Source of the DNA: Isoetes taiwanensis
Lineage: Eukaryota; Streptophyta; Lycopodiopsida; Isoetales; Isoetaceae
Assembly: GCA_021234155.1 (NCBI GenBank)
Contig: JAJEKV010000078.1
Coordinates: 3,344,978-3,408,977 of the forward strand
Direction: 5' to 3'
Length of the DNA: 64,000 bases
Below the pieces are notes generated by a model, which was not told where the DNA came from, searched no databases, and saw only the letters and a list, made by a program, of their open reading frames with translations. A program made the position numbers and the translations under genes. This document shows, one piece after another, positions 11,501 to 25,302 of this stretch. Position 1 is the first letter of the stretch; every line of letters starts with the position of its first letter.

Positions 11501-13638
11501 GGTCCAAATGACTGAAAGTCTAAAAATTATTAATGGTGCCATCTTAATCAATTTTGATCTCAACTTGCACATATAGTTTACTTGTATGATTCTCTATAGG
11601 ATAAAATTAATTGATTAGGTTAGCTTGCATAATTTAAGGGTAAGATTGAAGCACAAAAATTTGAGAATTTATAGGGTATATATAACCAATTGAACCTACA
11701 TGTACTTTCACTTATACCTTTCAAAAATCATGTTATCGAAGCTAAAAAGCCATAATATCATTCTATAGGGAAAAATGGATAAGGCTAGCGAGAGATATAT
11801 GCTCTATACAATTAGTCTCGTGGACCATAAATGGTGATGCGTTCTTATATAAATTAAAACCTTAGAAATAACATAATACTTTAACATGCAACTAGAGATT
11901 TCTATTGCCAAGAAAGGTTTGCATCCATAAAAAAATATAATATACATGAAAGATAACTTACATGTAATATTATTCTACTTGGATGACAATGCTTTATAGC
12001 AGTAACACAGATATGAAGTTTATGCTAGTAAGAAATAAGCAGATTCCATGGTATTTTTTTCAATAAAACCATATAACCTATGTAAGAGATATCTATATGT
12101 TCTCACATTTTGAACTATTTTAAAGATATATTTGGGGAAAAATAGTGTCTCTTTCTATGAATCAAAGAAGCATATATGAAATGTTATGTAGTCTATTTAT
12201 ATATTGTCATGGCTAAACTTTACAACATCTACTTGAATTCATCAATAAACATCACTAACTTAATCATTGTGGAGTTTTGGACCTATAATTATGGAGTTGA
12301 CCCAACGTTTTATGCTCTAATGTGTTAATCCAGTTGTTGTACATCATGTTTGAATTCCAAAAATTGCATGGTTACACCTAGTTACACTATATGTAACTTG
12401 ATAAGAGTTATGTTCTATGTAGATATAAATAGAACGCATCATTTACTACCTATAGATGGTTGTTATTGGAGCATTTTAACATACACTTTCGTCCAAAATT
12501 CTGTATAGAAGATTCTTTTAGTAAATATTGAGGTTAACATGACTCATGAACACTCCAAAAAATCACGAAACTGTAGCTCGTATAGTTAGCAACTCATGGC
12601 CACAAGAATTAAATCAAAACTTGTTACAATGAGAGAGAAACAATTCTTAAACCTCAAGCAGCTTTTTTGACCAAAATAGCATTTGGAGGCTTCAAATGAT
12701 GTCGATGATAGCAAAAACATGGGAACATAAAACTCGGGTGTGTTCTATGATAAACATGCAAATACCTCCAACTTTAGCAAGGTTTAAGTCACTTTATGCT
12801 AGAAATATCGAAGAAGAAGGCAGTTCCGATCTGCGTAGAAACTGTCAAATTCTCCAATGTTTGAGCAACCACCACAAGGTATAGGTGAGCCCATTGGTCT
12901 TGAAATTCTCAGAGGTCATTAAAAAACAAGTGAAGGCTCAAATAATGGTGGTATATTATAAAATTAGAATTTCTTTCGTGAGTTACATGGGTTTAAGTGG
13001 TCATATGGGCGGCCCGTCCATGGATCGAATGGTCCTGGGGACAGTCTAGTAGTGTTAAGCGTAAGAGGATCATCCGCCAAGTTTTTTTTTTTTCTTTTGT
13101 TTTTAATTCTGTTATGTTTTTTTGTAAAGCAAACTGTTTTGCTATGAAAAGCCCCTGGCATTCCCCTCAGCATGATGTAACAGATTTCGAGGAATAGAAA
13201 ACTTTTTTATTTTGTCAATAACTGTTATTTTAATGTCTCTGTCTTCAGCTATGGATTGTTATTTACTTGACATGTTTTCTCTGTTTTGTCTTCACTTTCT
13301 GATTGTTTCTGTTATTGCAGATCACTAGTTATGGAGTGGTGAAGAGTATGTTTTAAGTTTTACTGGAGTTTTTTAGGGTCTAAGGAGCAGGCCAAAAAAT
13401 GTGGCCAATTTCATTTGTATGCACTTCAGCTTCAGTTGTACTGCAGTACCATTTTGAATATAATCTCTAATTCAACTTAAGTTATGTCATGTTACTGGTG
13501 TTGTTGGTATTTAAGACTCATTAGAGTGTCAGATAAGATCAAATCAATAATATTCGAGACTTGAAAAAAAGTCTGTTGACAGAATCATCAAATTTTACAG
13601 CAAGACATGGCCATTCAAATTCTCAAACAAAACATGCC
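11500..13638. other. AT-rich region, no gene seen
   Basis: Apart from short shadow ORFs (12696-12884, 12964-13197) nothing coding is recognised. A T-rich run lies at 13080-13110. Confidence 0.5.
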
Positions 13639-14977
13639 TCATCTGATCTCCTTATTTCTTAGACTCCTGTTCATAGCTTCAGTTTCATAGTAATAAACTG
13701 GTTCAGGTTCTTCTTCAATTGGCAACATATCCCATCTCATGTCTTCCATAATACAGAAGTTCCAAAGCACACAAGTTGCATGTATGATCTTGGAGGCCTT
13801 TCCAACATGCGCAGGCAGATGCTTGAGAATTCTGAATTTCTCTTTGACAATCTCAAACCCATTCTGCAAATCCTTTTATTAAACTTGCCATACGGACCAT
13901 GATTCTGTGGAAACACTTTCAGAAGGATGGGACTGGCAGCATAGGCAGAATCACCAAGCAAAAGTGGAGGAATGTTAACCTGGATTTGGTCTTCAGTGAG
14001 TCGACCTTTCTTCAATTTTCTGCCACTCAAGGTTACAACTGGTTCTTTCAGAATTAGTTTGGAGGCAATTTTATTGTATATGGAACTCTTCTTGAACTGA
14101 TTTGAGTCATGGACTGATCCAGTTCTTGTAACACAGACATTTATAAACAACCTGCTCTGTGTGTGACAATACCTTGCAAAAGACATGAGTGCCTTTTATG
14201 TCGACTGTAATAGTCATCACCTTTATCACTCTTCTTGGGTTTCCTCCATAAAAAAATGTGCGATCCGTCAACAACACCATATACATTTGGCAATCCTGTT
14301 GCATCATGAAATTCCTTTATACATTGAGTTAGTCTTGCTCCAGAAGGCATGGCTACAAACCTTTTGTAAAGCATTGTCTTCGAGGCCAACACTAGTGTAA
14401 TTTTTTTAGTATATTTCTGCACTGTAGCTTTGCCAACATAAAATCTCTGACCCACATGCAAAGGCATGTCACCATGTGACAGAAAGTAAAGAACCATGGC
14501 AACAGCCTTCCTAGGATCAACAGGGGGCCTAACCTTAACCCCTGGCCTGCTCAAGTACGGGACAACAAGCCCGACTAGTCTCTCAAAACTGGCCCTTTCC
14601 ATTCTGTAAAATTGGTGCCACATATCATCTTCAAAAGAAGGCAGACAATTCCATGCATGGTTATCTATATTATCCCACTGTGTTCTTTGTCTTGGAGCAA
14701 TCCAGAATCTTCTAGGTGGCCTTCTAACCCTGCAGGATCCAGCTAACATCAAAGATGAGGCAGCACAGAAGAACATACTGTTATTTTCTTGCAAATCATC
14801 GTCATCGAACAGATTCATTGGGTCTTCAAGCTCGTTTAGCTCAATAAACTGCAAACAGAACCTTTGGAAGGCGAATCCGGTTCTAAGAGCATGCAAAAGC
14901 ATGGCAATCATTCCGAGAATTACTGGATCCATGATAGAACGGCTGGCAAATGGAACCCTATGCAAAAAACACAGCAA
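13639..14977 (-). pseudogene. PIF/Harbinger transposase (HARBI1/ALP1-type nuclease), frameshifted
   Basis: Minus-strand frames together give a DDE nuclease of the plant PIF/Harbinger (DDE_Tnp_4) family. The first 278 aa (from 14977) hold a helical N-terminal part (MERASFERLVGLVVPYL, RKAVAMVLYFLSHG) and the first catalytic Asp in YGVVDGSHI. The frame shifts near 14150; the next frame has FINVCVTRTGSVHDSNQF and the second Asp in LLGDSAYA, then PQNHGPYGKFNK. A second shift near 13870 leads to FEIVKEKFRILKHLPAH, with the catalytic Glu, and CVLWNFCIMED. All three catalytic residues survive but the gene needs two frameshift corrections, so it is a pseudogene. Members are normally about 400-450 aa. 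No MADF/Myb-like partner ORF and no terminal repeats were identified nearby. Confidence 0.85.
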
Positions 14978-15249
14978 ATGAAATATCCCTCAAAGCTTAC
15001 CTACTAGCAGGAATAGGAAAAGAAATATCCCACATTTTGAGGCCGATTCAAAATTGGAGGGAATTATCCCACAAAACCTGCCCTCACCGGAGTGAATCGA
15101 TGGACTAGTTCTCCAGGAAACCAAATTTTGAGGCCTAACCGACGCTGTTAGACCTCGAGAGACAGCCTTCTGTCCTCTCTTCCTAGAAAAATACGATAAT
15201 TCTGAGTCGTATAGGATGAGAGATGGGTATTTTGGCGTGCATGTGGCCA

Positions 15250-15254
<5 letters not shown>

Positions 15255-15306
<52 letters not shown>
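15255..15306. repeat. (GA)n microsatellite
   Basis: About 52 bp of uninterrupted GA, 190 bp from the GA run that borders LINE B. Open frames across it read as Leu-Ser or Glu-Arg repeats and are artefacts. Confidence 0.95.
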
Positions 15307-15310
<4 letters not shown>

Positions 15311-15540
15311 ATCCAATGAGCTCTCCATTAGAGCATCGTTGTCCTCTCTCCCTCATCTTCATATAACTCTAACAATTGTTTATAATTCTTAACATCTATC
15401 TCTCTCACTTTCCAACTATCTATCAAATAGTTACATATATTTTCTAGTGGTAGCCTAAAGAAAGCATGCAGTGAGACCCCCTGGGGTATATTATTAGAGA
15501 GAGAGAGAAATGAAATGAAATGAAATGTTTATATATAATA

Positions 15541-15569
15541 CGTCTGCAGACCACCAGGTCTATGAGACG
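15541..15569 (-). other. 3'-terminal stem-loop of LINE copy B
   Basis: Sense strand: CGTCT pairs with AGACG and AGACC with GGTCT around TGGT. Same position and shape as in copy A, with small changes in the spacer between the stems. Confidence 0.75.
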
Positions 15570-16435
15570 TTCAAAACCGTACATTCAACATTGTAAAAAA
15601 TATCTTCTAATGCATCTTCAGAAAGAAATGCATCAGAGCTCTTCCCCTCATCCTCCTCTTTCTCATTACCACCAGTAACTTTTAGCACTTTCTCCCTTTG
15701 TTCCATCATTTCAATTATAAAGTTACCTGTGATGTTACCTGAGAGACCAAAAAATGTAACCAAATCCTTACAACTAATTTGATACCTATGGCGAAGACCT
15801 GCATACTGTGGGCAGCGCAGGAGAACATGTGCCTCATCTTCAATTTCTCCCATATCGCATAATTTACACATTCTGAGCTCATGAGGTATGTTGCTCCATC
15901 TACCCACTTCCACTCCCAATCTGTGTGAACTGAGTCTTAGTCTGCTAATTGCATGTCTACATTTTACTGACACCCCTTCACTCAAATATCTTGGTTGACG
16001 GAGAGAAGGATTGATGAACTGTTTATAATATGCTTTCTTCACTTCTGGGACACACCATGATCTCTCAATCACGTGTTCCTGTACCCAAGCCCTAATATCT
16101 CCACGTTGGATATGTAAATCATTACAATCCAATCCCCATTTTCTCATCCAAGCCTGAACATCATAATACCATCCTCTGCTCATCGTCGTATCCATGGCAA
16201 TTCTAGGCAAACTTTCTTCATGCATATCCATTTGCACTTTGCAAACATATTCAAGGGTTCTACACAAGGCCTCTACTTCTAGTGGCACCATGCCACATTC
16301 TGCCAGCATCATATCATATGGAGTTTGTGCCTTAACTCCTAACTCTGTTCTGAAAAATTTCTTCTGAATCTTTTCTACTTTTTTCCAAGTCTCTTCAGCT
16401 AGCCCAGGTGCCCACATCTCGCAACCATACAACAC
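15560..16435 (-). pseudogene. LINE copy B ORF2 C-terminal domain (291 aa open)
   Basis: An unbroken 291-aa frame ends in a stop at 15560. It starts with the post-RT segment LYGCEMWAPGLAEETWKKVE, typical of the region after RT in non-LTR elements. It then has SHRLGVEVGRWSNIPHE and the knuckle CKLCDMGEIEDEAHVLLRCP (CxxC, H, C), which matches copies A and C. The tail is acidic. It would be the C-terminus of a much longer ORF2 protein, whose upstream part is frameshifted near 16440-16580. Confidence 0.8.
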
Positions 16436-16584
16436 AACAACAGTACAAGCACTTTGTATAACATTTTCTTTAATTCAAAATTCCAAATATCGCCCTTTGC
16501 ACTTCAAAGGTTGCATGTCAGATAAAGCCTTCACCCACCACTTACCCTTTGATCTACAAATTTTTGATTCCAAATTTTGGAGAT

Positions 16585-18821
16585 TTATCCACCAATCCCC
16601 AAATATTTATATGAATCCACTATATCCACCTGCTCTCCTCTATAGAGAAATTTAAGATGCCCAACCTTAAGTGCCCCAAAAACAATCAATTTAGTTTTAG
16701 CCAAATTCACCTTCATACCTTTAGTGTCACAAAAAAGAGATAAGGCGTCTAAATGCTTCTGCATGCCTGCCACCGACCTGAAAGAATAACTATATCATCT
16801 CAGATACAATAACATACGCAATGTATAGCCTCCCCGCCCATACCATCTCCTCCAGATTGCCACCCAAATTCTTCCATTGATCTATAAATAGCCCAAACAA
16901 AGTAGGGGACATAGGACAGCCCGCTAACCCCCATGTTATGTTTTCCACCTCATCCGATTCTACACTGGGAGTAGGGAAATGAAAGCTGTACCAAGACCCT
17001 TTCATATAGCAACTTAACAAAGATTTCTAAATTCCTCGTGTATCCCAAGCATCTCCATCCGTTCCCAAAGATCCCCCCTGTGTACTGTGTCAAATGCTTT
17101 TGTAAAATCCACAAAAAGTGCATACAATGGTTTTCTAGTTCCTGTGACTGAGTCTATCAAAGCACGCAAAGTGATTAGATGATCTGTTGTTGATCTTTTA
17201 GGCCTGAAACCTGCTTGCCCCATTGCCCTGACATTGTTCTCTTCAGCCCATCCACTAATTTTTCTGTTTACCATGGTGGCATAAAGTTTGGCATACAGAT
17301 TGCTAATCATTACCTAATTTATGCAAGGGAATAACCCTGTTCACCTGCCAACTATGTGGGAAGCCATCTCTCAAGACTGCATTCATTAATTTCCAAAGAA
17401 CCTCATGAGTTTTCGAGCCCGCCCATTTAAACATCTCTGCTACTAACCCTAATGTGTCTGCAGCTTTCCCATTTGCCAATGTTTGCAATCCTTCTTGTAC
17501 ATCCTCCAACGTAAACTCCCATTCCCCACCAGTTATACACTGTGCTGACACATTGTCTTCTATACCTGGGATATGATACAACCTAGATATATAGTCCAGC
17601 AATTCTTCCTTTCCCAACACAGCAAAGTGTTTTAATTTCGGTTTGATTCTATTCCAAAACCTCTTGGGCTCCTTAAGCAGCTCATCCATCATCTGCAAAT
17701 GCTTTTCATATAGAAATTTCTTCTTCTTTGATTTTACCATCTTCATATAGTCTCTCTTAACCAACTTCTTTTCATCCCCTTTGTCGCTTTTAAACTCCCT
17801 GCTGCTTCAGCTTTTACATTCCTCGTCAAACCAGCTATTACAGGCAAGCCCTTCATCTTTCTATGAGATACATAGCATTTCTTAGCAAAGATCCATTACC
17901 ATAGTGCAAAGCAAGGCACTAATGTCCTCTCGCCTTTGTCGGCCAAACTATTCTTGATGCTTCACCTCACATATGGATTTATATTTATCGCCTTTTATGA
18001 AAACGATGACAATTTTTTTTTGGGCAACCATTATCAGCTTTCTTAAAAATCTCAGATTTGTTAGCTCGTAAAGAGATGAAATGGGCACATGATCGATTCA
18101 GTCTATCATCACCAATCTCAAAGTGTACAATCTGGTCCATAAATTGTGGTCTTGCTATCACTAGATCAACCACGCTGGCTCCTCTACATGTGAGCTTCTC
18201 TGTATTTGGGCATCTATTTACACCATTATATATTACCATGTCTAGCCCTGTGCACATACTGAGAAGATGATTACCTTGAGGAGTAGGCCACATTATTTTA
18301 TCCACAGAAACTCTATTCCACCCGCATTGCATTAGCTCATTTGCATCAATCATTTCCATCCATATCGGCTCTCTATCTGTACTGGCAATTGCAACCTGCC
18401 TATTCCCAATGTGCCCATTAAAGTCTCCCATAAGGAGTGTTTCCCCTTGAGACAACAATTTAAGAACATCTTGTTCCAAGTCAAAAAAGGGATCATCCCT
18501 ATCTAGCAATCCATCATTATAAACCGGGGATTCACGTGGTGGGAAAGAGCATCTTGCTATAAAGACCCTTCCTCTATGCCCAGCTATTTCAATCCGAATA
18601 TGCTGTTTAGACCCATGTCCATGCACTAGTTTCACTAGATGCTTCATTTTCTGTCTCACATAACATGCAATGCCACCATGCCCCTTCAATCTCCAGTGTT
18701 TATAATTCCACACAGAATGTACTAAATCAAAACCCGCAATGTCTAAAGCACCACCCTCTTCACTCTCACACGTTTCCAAAAAGAAAATTAAATCTACCTG
18801 ATCCAGGATATCTACCATCAT
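16585..18821 (-). pseudogene. LINE copy B ORF2: endonuclease and reverse transcriptase, broken
   Basis: 17985-18821 (278 aa) is an APE-like endonuclease: DLIFFLETCESEE, HGGIACYVR, ARCSFPPRESP, GDFNGHIGN with the metal-binding Asp/Asn, and a degenerate RSCAHFISL where SDHxPI is expected. 17303-17764 holds the linker and the first RT block (NRVIPLHK). 17014-17310 has SNLYAKLYATMVNRKIS and KPLYALFVDFTKAFD. A GCPMSPTLFGLFIDQ block follows at about 16900. At about 16790 the YADD box is degraded to YIAYVI. VNLAKTKLIVFG and DSYKYLGIG lie at 16590-16720. Frameshifts near 17305 and 16780, and the lost YADD, make it inactive. Confidence 0.85.
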
Positions 18822-18989
18822 ATTTACTTTTGTTGCATTTAAACTGTTTATATTCCATCATAGGATCCTCGTGGTATCGAATTCCTATGCAGCCTCCTCT
18901 GCTCCACTACCACCTTTTCCACGACGCCAAAATGCCTTCTTGCCATTTTGCTTAGCTTCCCTAAATATCCGTGATTCCGTTTCTTTATG

Positions 18990-19091
<102 letters not shown>

Positions 19092-19204
19092 CCATCTCTT
19101 CATTCTATTCTACCCTCTTTCTATTCTCTCTATATCTTTTGTTTCTCCAAAGAAGCTTTGGGATTCCTGTGGCCCCGAGCAAGTCATCATTACAAGCAAA
19201 GACA

Positions 19205-19660
19205 TAAATCCCCCATTAGAACGAGGCCCACAGCCATTAGCTACGCTCACATCTGCCCATGAAAAAGCTGCAGTGCATATCGCCTCCATTCAAGACAGTG
19301 CCCACCATCTCCTGATTGAGACAGTCGATGGATTGGGGAGCCACGCCGATTCGACACGCTTATGCTCGCTTGATTAGACCCGATGAGCCGCTACACATGA
19401 TATCGGGCACGACTTCCATGTGCTCACCGGATCATACATTCAGAAGTATTGGACTTGAGGGCTCAGATATGCCTCCAGCTAACCATTTAATCGTTGTCGC
19501 CAGCCTTATTGTCGCCACGGTTTTTCCCTCGAAAACCCTTCTCTATGGGATTTTTAATCCGGCAAGAATGTGATCGGCCGCTTTTGTATTGGGTCCCATA
19601 GGCCATTGGTCTTCGTGGACGATAAAACAATTCTATTCTATTCTATTCTATTCTCATCTA
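19205..19660 (+). mobile_element. LINE fragment E, 3' end with (ATTCT)n tail
   Basis: Plus-strand 3' end of a second LINE family. Landmarks are a GGTTTT...AAAACC hairpin (19519-19537), a block GGGTCCCATAGGCC plus TTGGTCTTCGTGGACG that can fold (GTCC/GGAC and AGGCC/GGTCT), and five TTCTA units (19630-19655). All except the tail recur in fragment F. Its upstream limit is uncertain. Confidence 0.65.
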
Positions 19661-19739
19661 TTATCCGTCTCTTTAATTTATTATGTTCTCTATTATAATA
19701 AAAGCTAGATCAATCGTCCGCTTGTCGATTCCACAACGG

Positions 19740-20234
19740 CACTTCGTTAACATATTTTGCCCATGAACGAAAGCAAAGGATGGTTGCATCTATTCGAACT
19801 AGGACACATCACCCTCAGAATTGAAAGGGGTAGATGTGCCAGAAGAGCAAGAGAATAGAATCTGCAAAGATGTTGACAAATGGGAGTTATTGAAGATGAG
19901 TCTCACACTCTGCAGAATTGCCTAGCATTTGCATCTACAATATACTAGGTTGGTTACACCTAACCAACCACTACATGTGATATTGCAGACACCTTCAGTA
20001 ATGGCATAGGATCATATATCCAGGAGGTGCTAGATATGCGAGCTGAATTGTGTCTCTTACTAAGCTAACATGTACAAATGTACTTCGAGCTTATTACTGC
20101 TAAGGTTTTTCCTTGAAAACCCTTGGGGTGGGTTTTTTTTTAAATCCCGGACAGTAATAGGCCTGCTATATTCTTAACTTCTTTGTTTGGGTCCCATAGG
20201 CCTCTTGGTCTTTGTGGATGATAATATTCAATTC

Positions 20235-20245
<11 letters not shown>
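19740..20245 (+). mobile_element. LINE fragment F, same family as E
   Basis: Shares with E the hairpin (20104-20121), the GGGTCCCATAGGCC...TTGGTCTT block and one or two ATTCT units. At about 19850-19935 frame pieces read ENRICKD and VIEDESHTLQNCLAF, a degraded Cys/His knuckle like the C-terminus of LINE ORF2. This supports a LINE rather than a SINE origin. Broken by stops and frameshifts. Confidence 0.65.
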
Positions 20246-20844
<599 letters not shown>

Positions 20845-20863
20845 AATGAAATGAAATGTATTA

Positions 20864-20895
20864 CGCCTATAGGAGGCCTCAGGGGCCCATCGACG
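20864..20895 (-). other. 3'-terminal stem-loop of LINE copy C
   Basis: Same place as in A and B but with different bases: the inner stem is GGCC/GGCC instead of AGACC/GGTCT, and the outer part is CGTCGATGG against CCTATAGGCG with bulges. Retention of pairing with changed sequence argues for a functional hairpin in the ancestor. Confidence 0.6.
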
Positions 20896-21047
20896 ACAAG
20901 CCGCTACAAATCACAATAAAATAGTAGATGAGTCTCCGAGTCCTCATCCAAATCCTCACTCTCACTCATACTCATCATCATCTATTAAAACATTTAGACT
21001 TTTAGTATATGTTTCTCTAAAGTCTAATGTTTCTACAATATATGCAC

Positions 21048-24000
21048 CTATCTTATCCGGGCTTTCAATGAGAAAAACATATCAAGATCATGTGCTATTA
21101 TGTCATGTCTGCTCTTATCGAGTGTGTATGTCAAGCACTTTAATAAAAAGTGTTCTTCATCTTCTACATCATCAGCACCACAGACTTTGCAAGTCCGCAT
21201 TGTTCGTGGAATTTTCTGCCCCCATCTTCCAATTTCCACTCCCAATCGATGTGAACTAAGACGATCCCCGTGATATAGAGTGTCTTTTCTTAATTGATAT
21301 GTTATCCTTCAAGTAGCCGGGCCGCCTTCCGGGATTCATGATTTGCCTATATAGGATCATCTTGGTTTTAGGACCCCGCCACAGTTTAGCTTTCACCTTC
21401 AAATGTATCCATTGTCTGAGCTTATTCTCATGCACTAAAACCGAGTCTTCCCAGTTAATGTCCCATTTAAGGAGCCAATTTTTCACATCCGCAAACCATC
21501 CCTTATGCTCACTAGCCATCATAGCCTTATACTGGAAGTCTTGTGCTTTTCATCTTACGACCTTCCTAAAGTATCTAATGCATCTAAGAATAGCTTCCCT
21601 TCAAGAGACATGAACTGATTCAGCTTAGCATCATCTCTGCATGGGGTCCGTACCTTTGACACCCAATTCTAGGCGTAAAAATCTTTTCAAAAACCTCGCC
21701 AATGTCTTCCCATAGGCACCGTGGTAGACTCCTGCCCCCATCTCACAACCATACAAAGACCACGCTTTGCACCAAAGATTGAAAAAGTCTCATTTTAAGT
21801 TGCCATGACCATAGAAAAATCCTTCCGCATGCTTTGCATAGCATACAAAGGCTCCTTCAGCTCCGCTTCAACCCGTTGGGTAATGCAAGCATTCCATTTG
21901 TGATTCCCGCTATAACTAATCCCAAATATTTATAGGCATCACACGCCTCAATATTGCTGCCCTTGAATTTAAACCCCATTCTTGCTTAAGAGCACCAACC
22001 GTCATAATGTTAGTCTTTTCAAGATTCACTTGCATGCCCGTTGTGTCACGTAAATCGCTAGGCAGTCCAAAAGTTGTCGCGATGTGTTCTCGTGTCCTTG
22101 CACAAATCACCACATCATCTGCATACATTAGTAATTGATCACATATCCATTTAGATCTACCCCCATGTACTATTCCACAGAATCCATTCCTCAAGGCCAT
22201 CAATGAATAGCCCAAACAATGTCTGGGACATTGGGCACCCTTTGCTTAACTCCGACATTACTTACAACACAATCCTGGACATCTAAGCATAGGGGAAAGG
22301 ATAGCTGGACCAGAACCTTTTCATATAGCACACGAACTGCTTGCCTTAAGTGTTTGGGTACTTTTATCTTTTCCATTCGTTCCCAGAGCTTCGTCCTCGG
22401 TACCTTATCAAAAGCCTTTCTAAAGTCAATAAAAGAAACATATATGGGCTTTTTTCGCACTTTTAACAGAGTCAAATATGGTCTTCAAATGAGCAAATGA
22501 TCTGTTAGGATCTATTTGGCCTAAACCCCGCTTGAGTTTCTCGTGACGAGCCTTATGTTCTTCCTACCACTTACTAATCTTCTTCTCCAAAATTGTGGCC
22601 AATAGTTTTGAGAACACACTACTCACCATAAGTGTTCTATAATTGTTTGCCTCCGTTTTTGGTCCACTCTTATGGATAGGGACTACTTTGGTTCTTTTGC
22701 CACTCGGGGAATTCCTCCTTCATGGCAGCAAAGGAACATATATTAGCAATAAGCACATGGAGATCTGTGACTGCCCATTTCAGATGCTCCGCGCATAACC
22801 CGTATATGTCTCTTGCTTTTCCATTGGCAAGTTGAGCAATGCCTTCAGCTATATCATCCTCCGTGAAGGCTAAATCAGATCTGATTTTTCCTTCTGCAGC
22901 AACACTACTATCATAATATAGTTTGGCAACATGATTGTATAAATCCATGGCCTCAAGCGGAATCTCCGATTGTTTTTTGCTTTGCAGCTTGCTCCAGAAA
23001 CGTTTAGGCTCATCTAGATAATGATCTACGAAATGCCTCTTTGTCTGCCTCTTTATGAATTTTCGCTTTCTTCATCCTTACCAAACTTCTATATTTCTTT
23101 TTAGTGTTGGCTTCTCTTCTTGGACACATCTATGGAGCAGTTTTCTGGCTGCCCGGCACTCTCATGGTCATACCATGAGTTGCATTTAAGCCCTTTCTCT
23201 CGACTCTAGATGAAGTGAAGCTTTTGCTCACCGATTCTCAAGAATCTTATGTATATTTGCACCGATACTTGTAGCATTTCCATCCCAGCTCATGCACTTA
23301 ATCATATCTTCTACCTTCGCTCAAAAAGGCCAGCCCGCTTTGGATTGAGCCTCACGGATTGGTTCCCTTTATTGTTTTTGGTACATCCCCTCGTTTTAAT
23401 GGACAAAGAACAACCGAGGGGCACATGATCGATTCTATGTGCTCCTCTAGAACCATAAAATCATTAATTTCTTCCAAAGGCTTGGTCCGAAGCAATCACA
23501 TAATCAACTACGCTTCTTCCTCTACATGTGTGTCCGGACGATTGAGGGAACTTAGCAATCCCATTGCATATAAGAAGCCCGCCATCGCGCAGCAGAGATT
23601 GAGAAGTCGCCTTTCCCCGACCGAAAGTGACCACGGTATCATCCGATTGTCTCATACCATCCATGTGCCTTCAAATCTGATTCTTCCATTGTTTCTAGCC
23701 ATAAAGGATCACAATTACCTGTGATATGTAGTTGCTTGCTTATTTCCCTCGCCCCGCAATTAAAATCTCCTACTATTATGACATTTCCCTTTATCTTGAT
23801 ATCTCATGATATCTTGTTCAAGCTCAAAAACATGTCTTCCATTAGCATCCGAAGTTCTCGTATGCTTGCTTATGCCGTGGTGCAAAGTAACATGCTGCTA
23901 CATAGAATGTGTTAGCTCCTTTGAATTGTGAACCAAATATATTGGTGATTAGGATCTTTTTAACACCATGTATCGATTCTTCTAAATGCTTCTCTCACAT

Positions 24001-24330
24001 AGCATGCAACTCCACCATTGCCGCTATCTCCATCTCTCAATCTATGATTATGTAATCGAGTAAACATTCTCAAATCCTTCAATTTCTCGTAACTCAAAAA
24101 GATCATGCTCTTTTGTCTCTAGAAAACATATTACATCAGCTTTGTGCAATTACTTTTGCATACTAAGAATCTTATCAGCAGTAAGTCTATTTATATTCCA
24201 AACTATCATTCCGAGGGCCTCCACGCTTCCCTATTCTTCAATGAAAGCTTTACCTTTTCTTCCAAGTGACCTTCTTATTCTCAGGCTTTCGCTTTTTCAC
24301 CTTCTCAAGTTCTTGTTTTTTCAATACCAT
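21048..24330 (-). pseudogene. LINE copy C ORF2 remnant
   Basis: Endonuclease pieces lie at 23464-23664 (LLICNGIAKFP and CRGRSVVDYVIASDQAF). RT: 22670-22948 (FTEDDIAEGIAQLANGKA), 22200-22475 (YVSFIDFRKAFDKVPRTKL, then VLVQLSFP), and 21916-22215 (QLLMYADDVVICART, MQVNLEKTNIMTVGALK), with YADD intact. C-terminus: 21256-21522 (GWFADVKNWLLKWDINWED) and 21048-21245 (GVEIGRWGQKIPRTMRTCKVC, EDEEHFLLKC). Frames change at least six times. Confidence 0.83.
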
Positions 24331-24359
24331 CCGCTTCTTTTGTTAGATCATCATTAATC

Positions 24360-25217
24360 CGTATGGATTTATCTTTCAACTTGTATCTGCTTTTTAATCA
24401 CAAAGAACCTTGCATCTCTATTCAAAAATCTAACAAGAACATGTCTAGTATATGTACCTTTCCTTCCAATGCTAAAAAGCCTCCTCAGAATGCCAATCGC
24501 TTCAAGACTCCTAGCTCCTCCACAATAGTTTCTCAACAATGTACTGTATTCTCATTCCCTCGGTCTCTATCAGCCCTACAATACGAAGATTCATTGACCT
24601 TTGCTTCGCGTTTTGCTCTTCCATATATGCTTGGAATTGACGCCTCAACAAATCCAGCTCTCCGGGCTCGCAACAAATACCGACTCATTTCTGATTTTTT
24701 CATTTGTTCCTTTAGTTGCCTTGCCGCCTCTTCGCCATCAGTTTTAATTTTGTCTAGTGTCATTGCTATGATCCAAAGATTGGCCGACCTTTGTGTTTCA
24801 CGCCTCAACGCTTCTATTTCCTTTTTCATTTTGCATTCTCCTGACGAATCTCTTCAAAAAGCTATCTGAAAATCATTGTGTAGCGATATCTTTACCTCCT
24901 TTATCATATCTTGCATCACGATATTCATGAACTCCTTCGTAAACTCCTTTTGAACTCCTTCAAAGATCGCCTTCATACTATCTCGCCATTACATTCAAAG
25001 ATTTTCTTCCGAAAGGCCTTGTCTTGCTTGGATAGCATATCTTCAAGGTCGGAACTTTCCACCCTGGACTCTACATCCAGTGCCTTTGTCGATTCCGATT
25101 CATCACTTCCACATTTTTCTTCTTGAGGGGTACGCTTTTGGCTCAAGGCCTCTGCAGCAGTGGACCCTTGGTGGAAGATCCCCATCTCGCTTCTTCTTGA
25201 CCAACTTGGTAGCCCCA

Positions 25218-25218
<1 letters not shown>
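24360..25218 (-). pseudogene. LINE copy C ORF1 remnant
   Basis: Two open pieces. 24973-25218 has an acidic serine-rich stretch (TPQEEKCGSDESES) followed by LEDMLSKQDKAFRKKI. 24533-24829 is a helical, coiled-coil-like segment (MKKEIEALRRETQRSANL, EEAARQLKEQMKKSEMS). A coiled coil followed by a basic region fits LINE ORF1 proteins. The first codons lie only a few bases from the GA run at 25219, so the 5' leader is very short or lost. Confidence 0.65.

Positions 25219-25298
<80 letters not shown>
25219..25298. repeat. (GA)n microsatellite at the 5' end of LINE C
   Basis: About 80 bp of pure GA directly abutting LINE C. Confidence 0.97.

Positions 25299-25302
<4 letters not shown>

Larger units (their letters stand above)
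15509..18988 (-). mobile_element. LINE copy B, 5'-truncated (~3.5 kb), best preserved ORF2
   Basis: Minus-strand element with the 3' order seen in copy A: ORF2 C-terminus, stem-loop (15541-15569), then a (CATTT)n tail (15507-15526) entering a GA run at 15496-15508. Its 5' end, inside the last part of ORF1, abuts a 99-bp GA run starting at 18990. It lacks most of ORF1, so it is truncated. Confidence 0.88.
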